Positions 5,790-6,146 of a stretch of DNA of 6,146 bases are shown one piece after another (position 1 is the first letter of the stretch; every line of letters begins with the position of its first letter). The position numbers and the translations under genes are program-made. Source of the DNA: Oscillospiraceae bacterium (GTDB lineage: Bacteria; Bacillota; Clostridia; Oscillospirales; Ruminococcaceae); NCBI GenBank assembly GCA_017416665.1, contig JAFQBO010000133.1, positions 1 to 6,146 on the forward strand, read 5' to 3'. The notes below the pieces were generated by a model, which saw only the letters and a list, made by a program, of their open reading frames with translations, searched no databases and was not told the origin of the DNA.

Positions 5790-6146
5790 TTATTCAACTG
5801 TGATGTCTGTTACAGATTCAGCAACTCTGTTCTTGAAATCGTCAAGACAAGCAGCTGCATCAGCTGTTTCACCTGCACAGTAAGCGTTTACTGCATCGAG
5901 GAATGCTGTCTTGATAGAAGCATCGTATGGTGTGATAAGACCATTGAGGTTGATGTTCTGAGCTGCAGCGTGGAGAACTGAGAACTGATCCTGTCCACCG
6001 AGGAGTGGGTTGCTGTTTGTGCCTTCGTCAACGATTGCCTGCATTGCATTCATGTTGTTAACGTAGTCTGGCTTAGCAAGAGCATATTCCTTCATTGTTG
6101 CTTCGTTTACTGTGAAGTAGTTCATGAAGCTTGCAACCATGTCAGC
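5790..6146 (-). CDS. Extracellular solute-binding protein of the sugar ABC importer, C-terminal part
   Basis: The visible 118 residues run in an open frame from the right edge to a stop at 5790; the Met at 6140 is internal, and the signal peptide and most of the protein lie outside. In this operon position, before MalF- and MalG-like permeases, the gene should encode the lipoprotein that captures the sugar outside the cell. The fragment fits the C-terminal lobe of family 1 solute-binding proteins: FMNYFTVNEATMKEYA resembles the segment where such proteins describe a lost residue block before the closing helices, and a final helix is followed by a short acidic end (SVTDITVE). Cys90 and Cys100 of the fragment (C-x9-C) lie near each other in or around one of the last helices. 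Family assignment leans on context as much as on sequence; the substrate cannot be assigned. Confidence 0.85.
   Translation of the reverse strand, partial: ADMVASFMNYFTVNEATMKEYALAKPDYVNNMNAMQAIVDEGTNSNPLLGGQDQFSVLHAAAQNINLNGLITPYDASIKTAFLDAVNAYCAGETADAAACLDDFKNRVAESVTDITVE

Noticed and set aside
1..6146. Signs of a mobile element, phage or defence system
   Set aside because: No transposase, integrase, CRISPR repeats or known defence domains are present; all gene products belong to ordinary transporter and signalling families.

Overview
The window looks like chromosomal DNA of a low-GC, Gram-positive anaerobe, probably a gut or rumen clostridium in or near Ruminococcus. This rests on A+T-rich codon use, strong AGGAGG-type ribosome binding sites, genes packed with 4-base ATGA overlaps, and a sugar importer cluster with no ATPase of its own in view. 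The genus is an inference from gene style; no marker gene is present.

Region 1 (1-1565, + strand) holds the C-terminal part of an FtsX/MacB-type ABC permease, cut by the left edge, followed 19 bases later by its ATPase. A 241-base gap (1566-1806) contains an almost purely A/T-plus-G/C-spaced palindrome, a weak candidate promoter and a GC-rich hairpin just before the next ribosome binding site. Region 2 (1807-3698, + strand) is an OmpR-type response regulator and a two-TM-segment histidine kinase overlapping by ATGA. Regions 1 and 2 together resemble the common Firmicute pairing of a two-component system with a peptide/antibiotic-type or cell-envelope ABC transporter, where the regulator controls the transporter. 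The signal and substrate cannot be read from the sequence.

Region 3 (3697-3775) lies between convergent operons and holds two consecutive hairpins, one suited to ending each operon. Region 4 (3790-6146, - strand) is a CUT1-type carbohydrate ABC importer, read from right to left: the C-terminus of an extracellular solute-binding protein (cut by the right edge), a 93-base gap with a strong hairpin, a MalF-like permease and a MalG-like permease overlapping by ATGA. The ATPase is probably a shared MsmK-like protein encoded elsewhere.

I see no phage, insertion sequence, CRISPR array, tRNA or rRNA, and no evidence of a novel multi-gene system. The most unusual signal is that the two GC-rich hairpins, about 4 kb apart and in unrelated operons, share the same 10-base flank at nearly the same distance. 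This suggests a dispersed palindromic repeat.
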